64,000 nucleotides of DNA from Panopea generosa (lineage: Eukaryota > Mollusca > Bivalvia > Adapedonta > Hiatellidae): positions 40,945,616 through 41,009,615 of the forward strand of contig CM055901.1 in NCBI GenBank assembly GCA_029582155.1, read 5' to 3'. The notes below the pieces were generated by a model. The model had not been told where the DNA came from. It made no database searches and was given only the letters and a program-made list of their open reading frames with translations. This document shows, in pieces, positions 52,201 through 57,575 of the stretch. Position 1 is the first letter of the stretch; the number at the start of each line of letters is the position of its first letter. The position numbers and the translations under genes were made by a program.

Positions 52201-53123
52201 AAATATGTTACTTTGCCTATAACCTAAATAGGTTACTTTATCTATAACCTAAATATGTTACTTTGTCTGTAACCTAAATAGGTTACTTTGTCTATAACCT
52301 TAATATGTTACTTTCTCTACAACCTAAATAGGTTACTTTGTCTATAACCTTAGTATGTTACTTTGTCTATAACCTAAATAGGTTATTTTGTCTATAACCT
52401 AAATAGGTTACTTTGTCTATAACCTAAATATGTAAGTTCACATGTAACATAAAATTGTTACTTTGTCTAGAACATATATCTGCAAATCTGTCTATAATAT
52501 AAATCTGTTTCTTTGTCTATAACATCAATCTGTTCTTTGTCTTTAACATGGAATATGTTACTTTGTCTATAAAATAAATATTTAACTTCTTTTATAACAT
52601 AAATATGTAACATGTAGTTTGTCTATAACATAAATATGTTACCTTGTACATGTATATAACATAAATATGTAATTTCTTTTATTATTACATAAATATGTTA
52701 CATGTACATTGTCTAAAACATAAATATGTTACCTTGTCTATAACATAAATATGTAACTTCATATATAACATAAATATGTTACTTTATCTACAACATAAAT
52801 ATGTTACTTCATATATAACATAAATATGTTACTTTGTCTATAACATAAATATGTAACTTCATATATAACATAAATATATGTATATAACAAAGTTACCTTG
52901 TCTATAACATAATTGTGTTACTTTGTCTATAACATAGATCTGTTTCATAATTATAGGGTGTTACTTTGTCTATTACATAGATCTGTTTTATAATTACAGG
53001 GTGTGTAACTTTGTCTATAACCTAGATCTGTTATAATTACAGGGTGTGTTTCAAGTACAACACATCCAAGGTTCTGGCCAACAAGTGTACTTACAGCAAG
53101 ATGGAGACGCTGCTGAAAGTTGA
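8221..53123 (+). CDS. NFYC: NF-YC, nuclear transcription factor Y subunit gamma (ten coding exons)
   Basis: Ten exons join in phase into a 364-residue protein. NF-YC pairs with NF-YB through a histone fold, recruits NF-YA and binds CCAAT boxes in promoters in the nucleus. Residues about 28-135 are the conserved core: FWPNV at 28-32, [18 protein letters not shown] at 48-65, [15 protein letters not shown] from 66, [13 protein letters not shown] from 91, RNDIAMAI from 104 and [15 protein letters not shown] after that. Residues 147-155 (QIQYYLQLA) match the segment after the fold in animal NF-YC. The C-terminal half is glutamine-rich and ends in [12 protein letters not shown]. The length is within the family's range. 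All introns have GT-AG ends. The start is the ATG pair at 8221/8224, preceded directly by an in-frame TGA. Family assignment is secure from the core; the exact exon 7/8 edge (CAG repeat) and 5' end are less certain. Confidence 0.96.
8438..9613. mobile_element. Tc1/mariner-type non-autonomous element (CGTATTTTCC inverted repeats, TA duplication)
   Basis: Ends CCGTATTTTCCTGAGTATAA and, inverted, CTGTATTTTCCCAAGCATAA; the inverted repeat continues to ATC.GCAG, about 30 bases. TA on each side (8436-8437, 9614-9615) is consistent with a Tc1/mariner or pogo TA duplication. No transposase frame. Lies in NF-YC intron 1. Confidence 0.7.
9867..9938 (+). CDS. NFYC: NF-YC exon 2
   Basis: Acceptor ctttttttttcag, donor aag|gtatgt. 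The 24 codons (residues 42-65) form the start of the histone fold, [18 protein letters not shown] and on to DEDVK. This is nearly the family consensus. Phase 0 on both sides. Confidence 0.97.
9939..10231. other. NF-YC intron 2, unassigned start
   Basis: AT-rich intron. A short tagctcagctttgctgg fragment near 10044 looks like the 5' tip of a HINE-like element with no matching 3' end. Confidence 0.35.
10232..10350 (+). mobile_element. HINE-like element, family E, 5' part (split by insertion)
   Basis: Starts with the palindrome AACCAGGTTTTTC / GAAAACCTGGTT and runs into 'ttcaataactagagtatttttcatcagatc'. The continuation is at 14173, on the other side of the TTAA-flanked insertion, where the same 'ctagagtattctttatcag' unit is tandemly repeated. 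Confidence 0.6.
10988..12036. mobile_element. Element with GGACAAAAGCCCCC inverted ends built of tandem short repeats
   Basis: Left end cggacaaaagccccccc followed by four further copies of gcggaca.aagccccctc (10988-11165). The right end has the inverse, ggggggcttttgtcc (about 12013-12028). Internal inverted copies of 'gtgcattaggt.tgtcgtc' lie at 11340-11380, 11765 and 11945. The unit resembles the gcggacattctccccctc unit in the MULE ends at 6489-8162. No coding sequence and no clear target duplication seen. Confidence 0.5.
12148..12430 (+). repeat. SINE-like repeat with tRNA-like head
   Basis: Head 'ccaattagctcagtcagtta' resembles an A box and 'gtctcgagttggaatccccacc' a decayed B box. The body ('ctctcactgctgaatcgagtgg.aa', 'ttacttg', 'gt.ctggttaac') aligns with the copy at 25050-25345. 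Old and diverged. Confidence 0.5.
13610..13882 (-). pseudogene. P2X7 cytoplasmic-domain-like (Cys-rich) protein, first-exon fragment
   Basis: The 90-residue frame starts [20 protein letters not shown], has an acidic stretch, then [19 protein letters not shown] and [10 protein letters not shown]. The C-x-C-x2-C...E..CC..CIT pattern is the zinc-binding ballast domain at the C-terminus of P2X7 receptors, which also occurs as stand-alone proteins in many invertebrates. Only the start of the domain is here; the rest was not found in the element, so it is a partial or broken gene, or its later exons are lost. It is carried by the TTAA-flanked element and points inward from its right end. Function unknown; the domain match is by motif only. 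Confidence 0.5.
14173..14940 (+). repeat. HINE-like family E, tandem ~165-bp units (3' part)
   Basis: About five units of 'aacttacacaaagtgtg...ctataaaatctaggccaagttcgataaccagccaatacagac...gttatggccctttaattagtcaaaaatgctaaaattg'. Continuation of 10232-10350; the 3' terminus was not identified before family B begins. Confidence 0.6.
14948..15262 (+). mobile_element. HINE-like element, family B, copy 1
   Basis: 5' end ATGCCCCCC with gggtggcatatagtaatcgc. 3' end: the hairpin CACTTAACAGTG, then ACATTTCTTG in a T-rich context. In full copies (18991-19616) the sequence GGGGGGCATGTG precedes the hairpin and is inverted to the 5' motif; here that part is lost. Confidence 0.55.
15263..15825. other. No gene seen
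   Basis: AT-rich intron 2 sequence. A 'ggctttaaaccccatta' stretch near 15640 resembles the 3' tail of the SINE at 2531-2767, without its head. Confidence 0.35.
15826..18607 (-). mobile_element. pogo/Tigger-like transposon, degenerate
   Basis: Termini CAGTCAAACCTGTCTTAA and, inverted, CAGTCAAACCTGT, each flanked by TA (15824-15825, 18608-18609). Extended imperfect inverted similarity inside ('cttaag.caggtggctgc'). A - strand coding remnant with pogo-type C-terminal character lies at 17650-17845. Near 18140-18250 a ~52-bp segment is directly duplicated (tgcgattatgtagaacacaa). Confidence 0.65.
17650..17845 (-). pseudogene. Tigger-like transposase C-terminal remnant
   Basis: The - strand reads [20 protein letters not shown], then a helical stretch [11 protein letters not shown] and a leucine-rich tail ending shortly after. 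An acidic stretch followed by two amphipathic helices is typical of the C-terminus of Tigger/jerky-type (CENP-B-related) transposases. No DDE core or DNA-binding domain was recognised, so this is a relic. Assignment rests on this resemblance plus the element's termini. Confidence 0.45.
18991..19616 (+). mobile_element. HINE-like element, family B, copy 2
   Basis: Starts ATGCACCCCCC (C run), then ggtggcatatagtaatcgc, and ends GGGGGGCATGTGACACTTAACAG, the hairpin's second half, and ATTTCTTG in a T run. It is inserted in family C and is itself interrupted by a 202-bp MITE at 19102-19303. Confidence 0.65.
19102..19303. mobile_element. MITE of ~200 bp with ACAAATGGG inverted ends
   Basis: Termini ACAAATGGGCATTTAAGTG and, inverted, ACAAATGGGTATTTAAGTG (18 of 19 identical). 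It interrupts the 'ccgtccttccgtccggtatt' stretch that is continuous in the family B copy at 14948. No clear target duplication. Confidence 0.6.
20305..20729. other. NF-YC intron 2, end
   Basis: T-rich intron sequence leading to the exon 3 acceptor. Nothing else seen. Confidence 0.4.
20730..20843 (+). CDS. NFYC: NF-YC exon 3
   Basis: Acceptor ttccacacag, donor cag|gtaatt. The 38 codons (residues 66-103) carry [17 protein letters not shown], then ELSLRAW and [11 protein letters not shown]: the central helix of the histone fold and the loop towards helix 3. Phase 0 on both sides. A short HINE-like element begins about 30 bases past the donor. Confidence 0.97.
20875..21059 (+). mobile_element. 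HINE-like element, family F, short copy
   Basis: Begins TTTTTAGCTCGCTGGGATGA and ends with the hairpin GTTGTCTTCTGACAAC followed by TCTTG in a T context; 'ataggcgag' near the end is roughly inverted to the 5' gctcgc. Only 185 bp. It lies 31 bases after the exon 3 donor. Confidence 0.5.
21060..22827. repeat. Intron 3 sequence including a dispersed repeat (21060-21700)
   Basis: 21060-21700 aligns collinearly with 25585-26420 ('atatcaggaaaaa', 'aaagcatctcattatcatt', 'gaatggtttggt', 'gttaggaaatctct', 'ttggccaattttaaaa'). The remainder, to 22827, holds a repeated 'tactgcttgctgacctt' (21253, 21947) and no gene. Confidence 0.45.
22828..23455 (+). repeat. HINE-like fragment with 'ttcacaggtgagctttt' start
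   Basis: 'gccacctgagacaaaggttcacaggtgagcttttatgatcac' resembles the 5' end of family A, then diverges. No 3' terminus recognised. The frames at 22927-23326 lack any domain. Confidence 0.4.
23460..23690 (+). repeat. Family G repeat, short copy
   Basis: Shares 'gatatctcttgaaggattggatg', 'ctgatttccgacctct' and the end 'aaagcggaggcatctgtgtcc...gcatttctagtt' with 23856-24492. Confidence 0.5.
23856..24492 (+). mobile_element. HINE-like element, family G
   Basis: Starts ACGCCCCCGCC with 'aggcatataatatcaccgc', ends GCGGGGGCATCTGTATCC, then GACGCATTTCTAGTT. The CGCCCCCGC-type 5' motif is inverted at the 3' subterminal position, as in families A-D. 'gtccgtacgtacgtcccgtacgtac' is a local palindrome. 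Non-coding. Confidence 0.5.
24493..25049. other. NF-YC intron 3, no feature seen
   Basis: AT-rich; the frame at 24824-25018 has no recognisable domain or exon signals. Confidence 0.4.
25050..25345 (+). repeat. SINE-like repeat, fullest copy
   Basis: Carries both the region shared with 12148-12430 and the 3' block shared with 2226-2328 (gttaggctaactgatcgtct, 'gatggcatagcgattactctaaat', AAAC repeats, 'tggcgcctctcaggacct'). The head is too diverged to call a tRNA source. Confidence 0.5.
25585..26420 (+). repeat. Dispersed repeat, second copy in intron 3
   Basis: Collinear with 21060-21700, same strand, with several blocks of 15-25 near-identical bases and insertions between them. No terminal repeats or coding sequence. 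Confidence 0.45.
26688..26783 (+). CDS. NFYC: NF-YC exon 4
   Basis: Acceptor ttcattacag, donor cag|gttagt. The 32 codons (residues 104-135) give [19 protein letters not shown] then [12 protein letters not shown], the C-terminal end of the histone fold and the aC helix that contacts NF-YA in the family. Phase 0 on both sides. Confidence 0.97.
26784..27823. other. NF-YC intron 4, no feature seen
   Basis: AT-rich intron with weakly repeated 'ccacaaa.t.tc..atattattgaat' segments near 27000 and 27190; no gene or element boundary recognised. Confidence 0.4.
27824..28479 (+). mobile_element. HINE-like element, family C, copy 2 (5'-truncated)
   Basis: Shares 'tttacatagga.tactatgggaaaa', 'aattgggaatt' and the 3' end 'gtgctatggccactatgagtca' with 18626-20304, then gtcagtagaac, the hairpin AGGCCCTCTTGGGCCT and CTTG. 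Confidence 0.6.
28831..28987 (+). CDS. NFYC: NF-YC exon 5 (polyglutamine exon)
   Basis: Acceptor tttgtatcag, donor ctg|gtgagt, ending in phase 1. It encodes residues 136-187 and the first base of codon 188: [20 protein letters not shown] followed by an uninterrupted run of 12 glutamines (residues 160-171, mixed CAG/CAA) and a Q/P/A-rich tail. The sequence around its donor is the unit from which the intron 5 minisatellite is built. Reading through the donor would give two residues and a TAA stop. Confidence 0.95.
28988..33405 (+). repeat. Intron 5 minisatellite (~29-bp unit containing a splice donor)
   Basis: About 100 units of GGTGAGTAAAATCTTAGAT followed by 'acaacatgct/ca', starting at the exon 5 donor itself. 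Upstream units mostly read gctggtgagt; many downstream units read gcaggtaagt or gcaggtgagt. The last exon 5 bases (ttgctg) are part of the unit, so each unit repeats an exon-intron junction. Interrupted by the hAT-like element at 30093-31576. - strand frames in it are artefacts of the repeat. Confidence 0.95.
30093..31576. mobile_element. hAT-like non-autonomous element, copy 2 (complete)
   Basis: Perfect 14-bp terminal inverted repeats CAGTGCTCCAAGAA / TTCTTGGAGCACTG. The CAGTG start is typical of hAT elements. No clean 8-bp target duplication (flanks gatactat and actaagtg), which may reflect decay in the surrounding minisatellite. Internal (attg)n microsatellite at about 31183-31224. Palindromic 'caagtagattttttcaatctacttg' near the right end. 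No transposase frame. Confidence 0.75.
33649..33716 (+). CDS. NFYC: NF-YC exon 6
   Basis: Acceptor gtgtttatcacag, donor tct|gtaagt. Enters in phase 1 and leaves in phase 0. It encodes residues 188-210, [20 protein letters not shown] then VVS, matching the Q-rich linker that follows the histone fold in animal NF-YC. Confidence 0.9.
33915..33955 (+). repeat. 3' end fragment of HINE-like family B
   Basis: ggggggcatgcgacacttac, cagtg, then acatttcttg and a T run, as in 18991-19616. Lies in the first part of intron 6, 200 bases after exon 6. Confidence 0.55.
34612..34935 (+). mobile_element. tRNA-derived SINE (V-SINE-like) with ~10-bp target duplication
   Basis: Head with A box TGGTCTAGTGG (34623) and B box GGTTCGATCC (34666), a conserved-looking central region, and a tail 'gcgacgctaaacaccatac' plus (aac)n. 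The flanking direct repeat ATTCTGTCCT (34602-34611, 34936-34945) comes from the host minisatellite unit. The pol III promoter boxes appear intact. Similarity to molluscan V-SINEs such as RUDI is suspected, not verified. Confidence 0.85.
35974..36812. mobile_element. hAT-like element, 839 bp, in intron 6 minisatellite
   Basis: Terminal inverted repeats CAGTGCTCCAGATAAG / CTTATCTGGAGCACTG, related to the termini at 30093. Direct repeat TACCTT on both sides (35968-35973, 36813-36818); the host unit 'cctcataccttccat' shows the empty site. Interior differs from the 30093 element; no transposase frame. Confidence 0.75.
38101..39084. mobile_element. pogo/Tigger-like MITE (ATATCGAA ends, TA duplication)
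   Basis: Ends CAGTATAACTTCCATATATC and the exact inverse, each flanked by TA (38099-38100, 39085-39086). Further 'tatatcgaa' copies sit inside both ends. 984 bp, no transposase frame. It ends 83 bases before exon 7. Confidence 0.8.
39168..39320 (+). CDS. NFYC: NF-YC exon 7 (QQQA/T repeat exon)
   Basis: Acceptor tatatttccag; the donor is inferred as cag|gtgcaa, a weak site chosen because it keeps phase 0 and meets exon 8. It encodes residues 211-261: [12 protein letters not shown], six tandem QQQA or QQQT tetrapeptides on a 12-base codon unit (CAACAACAGGCC and close variants), then a QVQ-rich tail. This is part of the glutamine-rich activation region. Confidence 0.85.
39365..47790 (+). repeat. 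Intron 7 minisatellite (~52-bp unit, >100 units)
   Basis: Unit 'gtgccacaatgttgggta' + 'ttttatctcatgtgcatga' + 'ctacagcagtagtct'. Subfamilies alternate (cataacttcagcag, catgaccacagcag) in higher-order blocks; 42299-42608 and 42609-42918 are essentially identical 310-base blocks. Interrupted by a HINE-like element at 40367-42089. Frames inside are repeat artefacts. Confidence 0.95.
40367..42089 (+). mobile_element. HINE-like element, family D, complete copy
   Basis: 5' end ATACCCCTGACAAACGAAG with the inverse gggggtat close by; about eight ~135-bp tandem units ('aatgagaggaagtgcagtgtacaagaaacataactctattcttgctaattacag'...); 3' end TTCAGGGGTATTC, the hairpin ATCACCTTCAGTGAT and AGCTCTAG in a T run. 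The 5' TACCCCTGA is inverted 3' subterminally. It sits in the T run of a 52-bp unit (gttatt|ttatctc) without a visible target duplication. Confidence 0.7.
47861..47947 (+). CDS. NFYC: NF-YC exon 8
   Basis: Acceptor ctcctcccaccag (a NAGNAG site: CAGCAG, so the exon could also start three bases later with one glutamine less); donor cca|gtaagt. It encodes residues 262-290 including [17 protein letters not shown], which aligns with the MQQIITNTGEIQQIPVQL region of vertebrate NF-YC. Confidence 0.92.
48008..48230 (+). repeat. Tandem duplication at the intron 8/exon 9 boundary
   Basis: 48008-48110 and 48118-48235 align: 'gattcataatcattgaata', 'aaacattgcagtat.t', 'aaaacatgttttcttagatc.agttaaccccacaaca'. 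The second copy contains the real exon 9 acceptor and first codons; the first copy has a decoy acceptor at 48092 and reads seven codons to a TAG. Confidence 0.85.
48214..48357 (+). CDS. NFYC: NF-YC exon 9
   Basis: Acceptor gttttcttag, donor cag|gtaaaa. The 48 codons (residues 291-338) encode [20 protein letters not shown] and a Q/T/S-rich stretch ending DLSQFSNQ, collinear with the vertebrate C-terminal activation region. A degenerate copy of its acceptor and first codons lies 120 bases upstream, at about 48080-48115. Confidence 0.93.
48358..50099. other. NF-YC intron 9, first part
   Basis: AT-rich. A near-duplicate 'ttttagt.ccacc.caatcccataagg.actat' occurs at 49335 and 49440. The frame at 48667-48993 ([20 protein letters not shown]...) has no recognised domain and no clear splice context. 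Confidence 0.4.
50100..52095 (+). repeat. Degenerate tandem and dispersed repeats in intron 9
   Basis: 50220-50780 holds decayed ~95-bp units ('tggtcca.a.ttgtgtta.gggta.tact...aaa.cat.cagcacttt...ggt.accttgacct'). 51370-52090 matches the body of HINE-like family C ('gggactttgaattttatgggaaca', 'ggaaaacag.aa.ttct') without its ends. Confidence 0.45.
52100..53042 (+). repeat. Intron 9 minisatellite (~26-bp unit) running into the exon 10 acceptor
   Basis: Unit 'taaatatgttactttgtct' + 'ataacc/ataaca'. The last units extend to 'agatctgttttataattacagggtgtgt', so the exon 10 acceptor and first bases occur three times (acceptor AG ends at 52956, 52999 and 53042). Confidence 0.92.
53043..53123 (+). 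CDS. NFYC: NF-YC exon 10 (last coding exon, stop TGA)
   Basis: Acceptor ataattacag at 53042. It encodes residues 339-364, [20 protein letters not shown] then GDAAES, and TGA at 53121-53123. The first bases of the exon (ggtgtgt) also occur twice just upstream, as part of the tandem repeat that fills the end of intron 9. Confidence 0.92.
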   Translation, partial: GVFQVQHIQGSGQQVYLQQDGDAAES

Positions 53124-53520
53124 TCATGAGAGAACAGTTACTTATCTCAGACATTTCACTAAGGCTTACCTGTATACTGTATAATGGTGGATCATTATAT
53201 CAACACATCGTCTTAAAAAGGTGATCAATCAGTGTTCATGTCAGTAAATAAGTTCAATAACCTTACAAATGGTAAATTAACATGGAAGGAAATTGTGTTA
53301 AGGGCTTCAATAGTTTCCTAACATCAAGATTAGTACTTTATTTTGTATCACAGTGCTAAAGAATGATTCATTATGTATGGTTCTTTGCAGATGACATGCA
53401 TGTATGTTTATAACTGTATAATTCCCATCTCACTCTCATTTATGTATTTAAAGCATTTCCATTGAATAATGCCAGTTTTTTAAGACTTTCATTTTTCAAT
53501 AAAAACCCTTGAGCTGGACT
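53124..53520 (+). other. NFYC: NF-YC 3' UTR
   Basis: AT-rich non-coding sequence after the stop, without open frames, leading to an AATAAA at 53498. The exact end of the transcript is inferred at about 15-25 bases past that signal; further signals downstream could lengthen it. Confidence 0.7.
53498..53503 (+). promoter_or_regulatory. Polyadenylation signal AATAAA
   Basis: Canonical hexamer about 375 bases after the NF-YC stop, the first good candidate 3' end for the gene. Confidence 0.65.
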
Positions 53521-54909
53521 ACTTCTTTACATTTATTTTCTGGTTATGTATTCCGACGCACTTACTATGCAGCAGACAGTTTAAATTTTTATTTTTATTT
53601 ATCCCTCTGAAATTAAAAAAATATATCTTTAGAATTTGAATTATAGGGATCAAATTAATTTTGATTGTTTTTTATGCATGTGTAAAGACTGTTGAATCAT
53701 GCGCAAATCTTATATAATGGCCAAAAGTTTATCAGTATGTTGTGGTAATTTGCCTGTAAACATTGGTTAACATTTTTGGCACATTTGAGGTGAAGGTTAA
53801 GTGGTCTTTGGCAATGTCCTCTGCCACAGGAGAGCCATATAGGGTCAATATGGCCTTCTTGTTTACAGAAATAGTATATATGTGTTACCTGTATATGACT
53901 TCACATCCAACAAAGATTATAAATGGGACATTGTAATGAACAATTTGACAATAACTTTGATTACCTAATTAGTTTGAGAAATGTTACTTCCTGCGATGTG
54001 GATACATTGCATTAAACGAGGTGTGATCATAGAACAATGATGGCCGCTCTATGTTTTTACCAAAAAAAAAGATTGGAAAGGGGCCACAACTCCTGTTAAG
54101 TTGACTGACGTTGACAGATATTTTATAATTATACAGGTTCATAGTAAGGGGGCAACACTTAATACCCCTTTACCATTCTTTGAATGTTGAGGGCATAAAA
54201 GCAATCTCTTTGAATAAAGTCTGCATCATTTTGAGTTATTATATTAACACAATTGAAACACTTCTCACAGAGATTATTTTTACCAAATATAAACAAATCT
54301 GGCTGGTCAGTTTTGACCAAAGGGTCATCATCATGTACATGCAATAAAGCAAAGCTTCAAGCCTTGTACTCTTGGAGAAGATGAGTTTTTCAAAAATTAA
54401 CTGATAAGCCCCTGGGGCTGATGTCAACTTTAACACCAGGTTCAGGATTTGAACCAACTTTAGAATACTTTAATTTAAGAATGCTTCACACCAAATTTGG
54501 TGAAAATCTGTCAAGCTGTCTCAGAGAAATTTTAAGCAGAAGTTAATGATAAACACACACAGGGTAATCTCAGAAACTCACCTATGGCTCAGGGGAGTCG
54601 AAAGCAAGAAGCTAACTTTCACAAAAGCTTGCTTTAATATATTATTTAAAGTTGTATAGATGTTCCATAAAAACTAACCACTAGAATTGGTATGGTAATT
54701 AAATTGTAGTTATCTCCCTTTAACTACAGATTGCAATATATTTTAGTTTCATCTCTCCTTTTCAGGCTAGAGCACATTAGTTTTGGCATGTTTGTATATT
54801 TATATAAATTTGTTAACACAATTATGTACACTTTACATTTTTAATGAAAGGCTGCCCAATGTTAATTCAATGTAAAAGTGCAAGATTGAATTTTAGGTAC
54901 TTACCCTGG
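53521..54909. other. Intergenic, dispersed repeat remnants
   Basis: Near 53815-53870 'gccatatagggtcaatatggccttcttgttta' looks like a HINE-type 3' end (hairpin + TTCTTG). 54159-54610 reads like an old non-coding repeat ('gcttcacaccaaatttggtgaaaatctgtcaagc'). No gene. Confidence 0.4.
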
Positions 54910-55183
54910 ACCCGGTTGTTGGAAAGATGAATAAGTTATCCAAGTGGTTAAAGTTACCCCAGGGGTTAAAATAGATACCCTGGGTTAGTTAACCATCTTG
55001 GGTTAAGCTGTTGTTGGATCCAAAATATCCCCGAGGTTAACTAATCGACTGCGGTTAACTTTATCCCATGGGTAAAAATATCAACAAATCCCGAAATGCA
55101 TTTTTTCTAAAACATTCCAAGGCCTTTTACTATTTCCGCTTTAGATTTACTATACTCATCTGCAAATTGTAAACTAGTACACA

Positions 55184-55597
55184 ATGAGCTCACCGTCTCT
55201 GTCAGTGTCTGGGAAAAGGAAAAGAGCAAAGAATTTCACGCCCAGTGAGGTCGCAGTTCTAAGACAGAAAGTTGAGCACAACATAAAAGTTATAGAAGGC
55301 AGATTTAGTGATACGGTGACCAGAGAAACTATCCGCAAAATATGGGCGGATATCACCACGGACATCAATGCCGTTGGTGTTGCCCGAAGGACAGTACATG
55401 AGGTAAAAGAGAAGTGACGAGCATTGAAGAAAGTGGCGAAGAAAGAGTTCTCAAAGTTCAACATTGAGGCCAAGCGAACTGGCGGTGGACCTCCACCAGA
55501 GGACTTGTCTGCGGAGACACATTGTGTCATAAACATGCATTGGAAGTCCATAGGGTTTAAGGGGGTGCCCGGTGCACTACAGTGTGAAACCATAATA
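55184..55597 (+). pseudogene. Harbinger Myb/SANT-like DNA-binding protein, broken
   Basis: Starts MSSPSLSVSGKRKRAKNFTP and continues with a trihelix: EVAVLRQKVEHNIKVIEG, TIRKIWADITTDINAVG and RTVHEVKEK. This is the Myb/SANT-like domain found in the accessory protein of Harbinger transposons and in NAIF1/MSANTD proteins. In active systems it binds the ends and brings the transposase into the nucleus. A TGA at 55415-55417 stands where the conserved tryptophan (family pattern K-W-R-A-L) is expected, then the frame continues (RALKKVAKKEFSKFN, GGGPPPEDLS) to the MITE insertion at 55598, past which it may resume near 56430. Confidence 0.75.
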
Positions 55598-56426
55598 CAC
55601 TCGGGTCCCGTTATAACGCGGTTCTTGGGGTCCACAAAACGAAACCGCGTTATAAGCGGACTGCGTTATAGCGATAATTACCTCGAAAAAAATAGATGTC
55701 GGTTATTCACACCTATCGTGCTGTCCGACTCTAAGTGAATGGTATTGTTTGCATTGTAATATGATACAACGCGTATTTGGTTACAACAGATACACTTAGA
55801 TAAGTGTAAAATTAATACAAATAAAGCAAAGAAAGAAAAACATTTTGGTGTTTTGTTTATACTAAAAGTGGCAGCCATTTCCGTTTAACCCGGAAGGAGA
55901 AAAAACGGTGTCTATATAAAAAATCGCGCTTCAGTTTGAACTCAACGCTGTTAGTATAAAAATATTAAAAATATAAATTTGAAGTATTAACAACAATAAA
56001 TTAAAAAAAATAAGTTAGTGTTTACAAACCGATAAGATACCCGCGATATATTAATACCTGTCAACCGCTTCGTTGCTTGATCACGTGATCACTCGATAAT
56101 AACAAAGTTTTGCATATGGCTTCCGTGTTTGGCGTGTGTCAGCATTTATTGAAGCACTCGGGATTATTACAAACTGTTAATTGTCAATGCTGGCATGAAT
56201 CAATCCCTTAAACTATCCTTTAAACCACCATGAGGTAATGGTTATAATAGTTTGTTATAATCAAGGCTAATTGGTGAATAGAAGATGAGCGATTATCAAA
56301 ACAAACCATTGCGACGATCTATTGTTTGGTGTCATTTGATCATTCGCGCAGATTTTCAAGTTTTATATCACGACAAAAGCAAAACCCGCGTTATAACGGA
56401 ATTTGCGTTATAACGGGACCGCAGTG
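55598..56426. mobile_element. pogo-like MITE (GTTATAACGC ends, TA duplication)
   Basis: Ends CACTCGGGTCCCGTTATAAC and, inverted, CACTGCGGTCCCGTTATAAC, flanked by TA (55596-55597, 56427-56428). 829 bp, no transposase. Inserted in the Harbinger Myb-like gene, so younger than that element. Confidence 0.8.
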
Positions 56427-56696
56427 TACTACGCTATTCAGGTTTGTTTACTTGATATAGTCTCTTTATATATATATACCCCAGTTTCTTTATCTAAAAA
56501 TTAAACATCATTCCACAAGAATGGAATAAAAGCAAAATAAATAACCAGAAATCGCATTTTTATTTCCTTTATTATCGTTTTGTAGATCTATGTAAACTTC
56601 ACTTTGCCTTGGTAAGTTATTTCAAAAAAAAAATATTCGAAATAATGAAACGGACTATAGATTGATTTGGTCGCTATGATACACATAAGCAAATGG

Positions 56697-57163
56697 GAGA
56701 CTACTCTCACCTCTATCATCGCATGTTGCCTGTACGTTGATAAAATGGAAATTTTTCTGTTTTCTGTAGTCCTTCTCCTCTGCCTATGGTGGGGAGAGAA
56801 TCCGTACGTGTGTGCCATCTATACACCCTATAACTGATGGGAAACCTCTGTTTTTGAAGAAGGATGCCTTGATGCGATCGCGCTCTTCGTCATTTGTCGA
56901 AAAAACAACATACCGATCTTTAAGCAAAAAAATGGCATCGGTGACAGCTGTCACAACTCTGACAATGACTGTGACCATGTTGATGGTCGTTCAAGATTTG
57001 GAAGCAACCCAACAAGCCTGTCGATGTTTTCACTTGAAAACTGATATGGACGGCATGTCTCGTCATTCATGTCCACAAAATGGTTGTGTCTTCTAAAAAT
57101 TCTTTCGCGTCTGACAGGCGGCAAAAAAACTGCATGGTCCATTTTGTATGTGGATAACTTCAA
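56697..57163 (-). pseudogene. HARBI1-like (PIF/Harbinger) transposase, broken N-terminal half
   Basis: Three - strand segments: 57163-56954 (HFVDMNDETCRPYQFSSENI, DRLVGLLPNL, the usual N-terminal helix region), then a frame change, 56978-56796 (VTDAIFLLKDRYVVFS, FFKNRGFPSVIGCIDGTHV), where GxIDGTH carries the first catalytic aspartate of the DDE nuclease, and, after a TAG near 56796, EEKDYRKQKNFHFINVQATC and DD(R), ending at a donor-like gtgaga. The second and third catalytic residues are missing. Frameshift, stop and truncation show it is dead. Confidence 0.75.
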
Positions 57164-57309
57164 CCATCAAGTTAACCAGCCTATTTAGCAGGATTAAATT
57201 TAACCCCAAAGATAACCTGGTGAAAGTTATCCAATATTTCGAACAACACTTACCTCCACTTTAACCCTGGTTAAAACTTATCCACCTTTCCAACAATCGG
57301 ACCCTTTAA

Positions 57310-57575
57310 GATTGTTATCACCATGATTACTTTGTGATATTTTTATTGTACCTTTATAAAATTGTGTCGTTTATTACTTGTATATTGTCATTTTAGTACC
57401 AATGTTGGATTTCTGATGCTATCCACTTTTGGCTGGCTGCCAGCCCAAATGTGCAAAGTACTTCTTTATAAGAATGAATGTGCAGTGCCCGTGGTGAAAA
57501 GTAGTTCAACTCTTGGATCTAACTGAACTGCATTTAAAAGCTCAAGAATGTGAATAGTTAGCAAAAAAAACACAA
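57310..57575. other. No gene seen
   Basis: AT-rich sequence after the Harbinger right end. Confidence 0.35.

Larger units (their letters stand above)
54910..57305. mobile_element. PIF/Harbinger transposon, decayed
   Basis: Contains both genes of a Harbinger: a Myb/SANT-like gene (+) and a HARBI1-like transposase (-). The ends are related inverted repeats: GGTTGTTGGAAAGATGAATA on the left and, inverted, GATTGTTGGAAAGGTGGATA on the right, with more 'ggttaaa' repeats inside. The outermost bases and the 3-bp TWA target duplication are not clear. A pogo-like MITE (55598-56426) is inserted inside. Confidence 0.8.
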
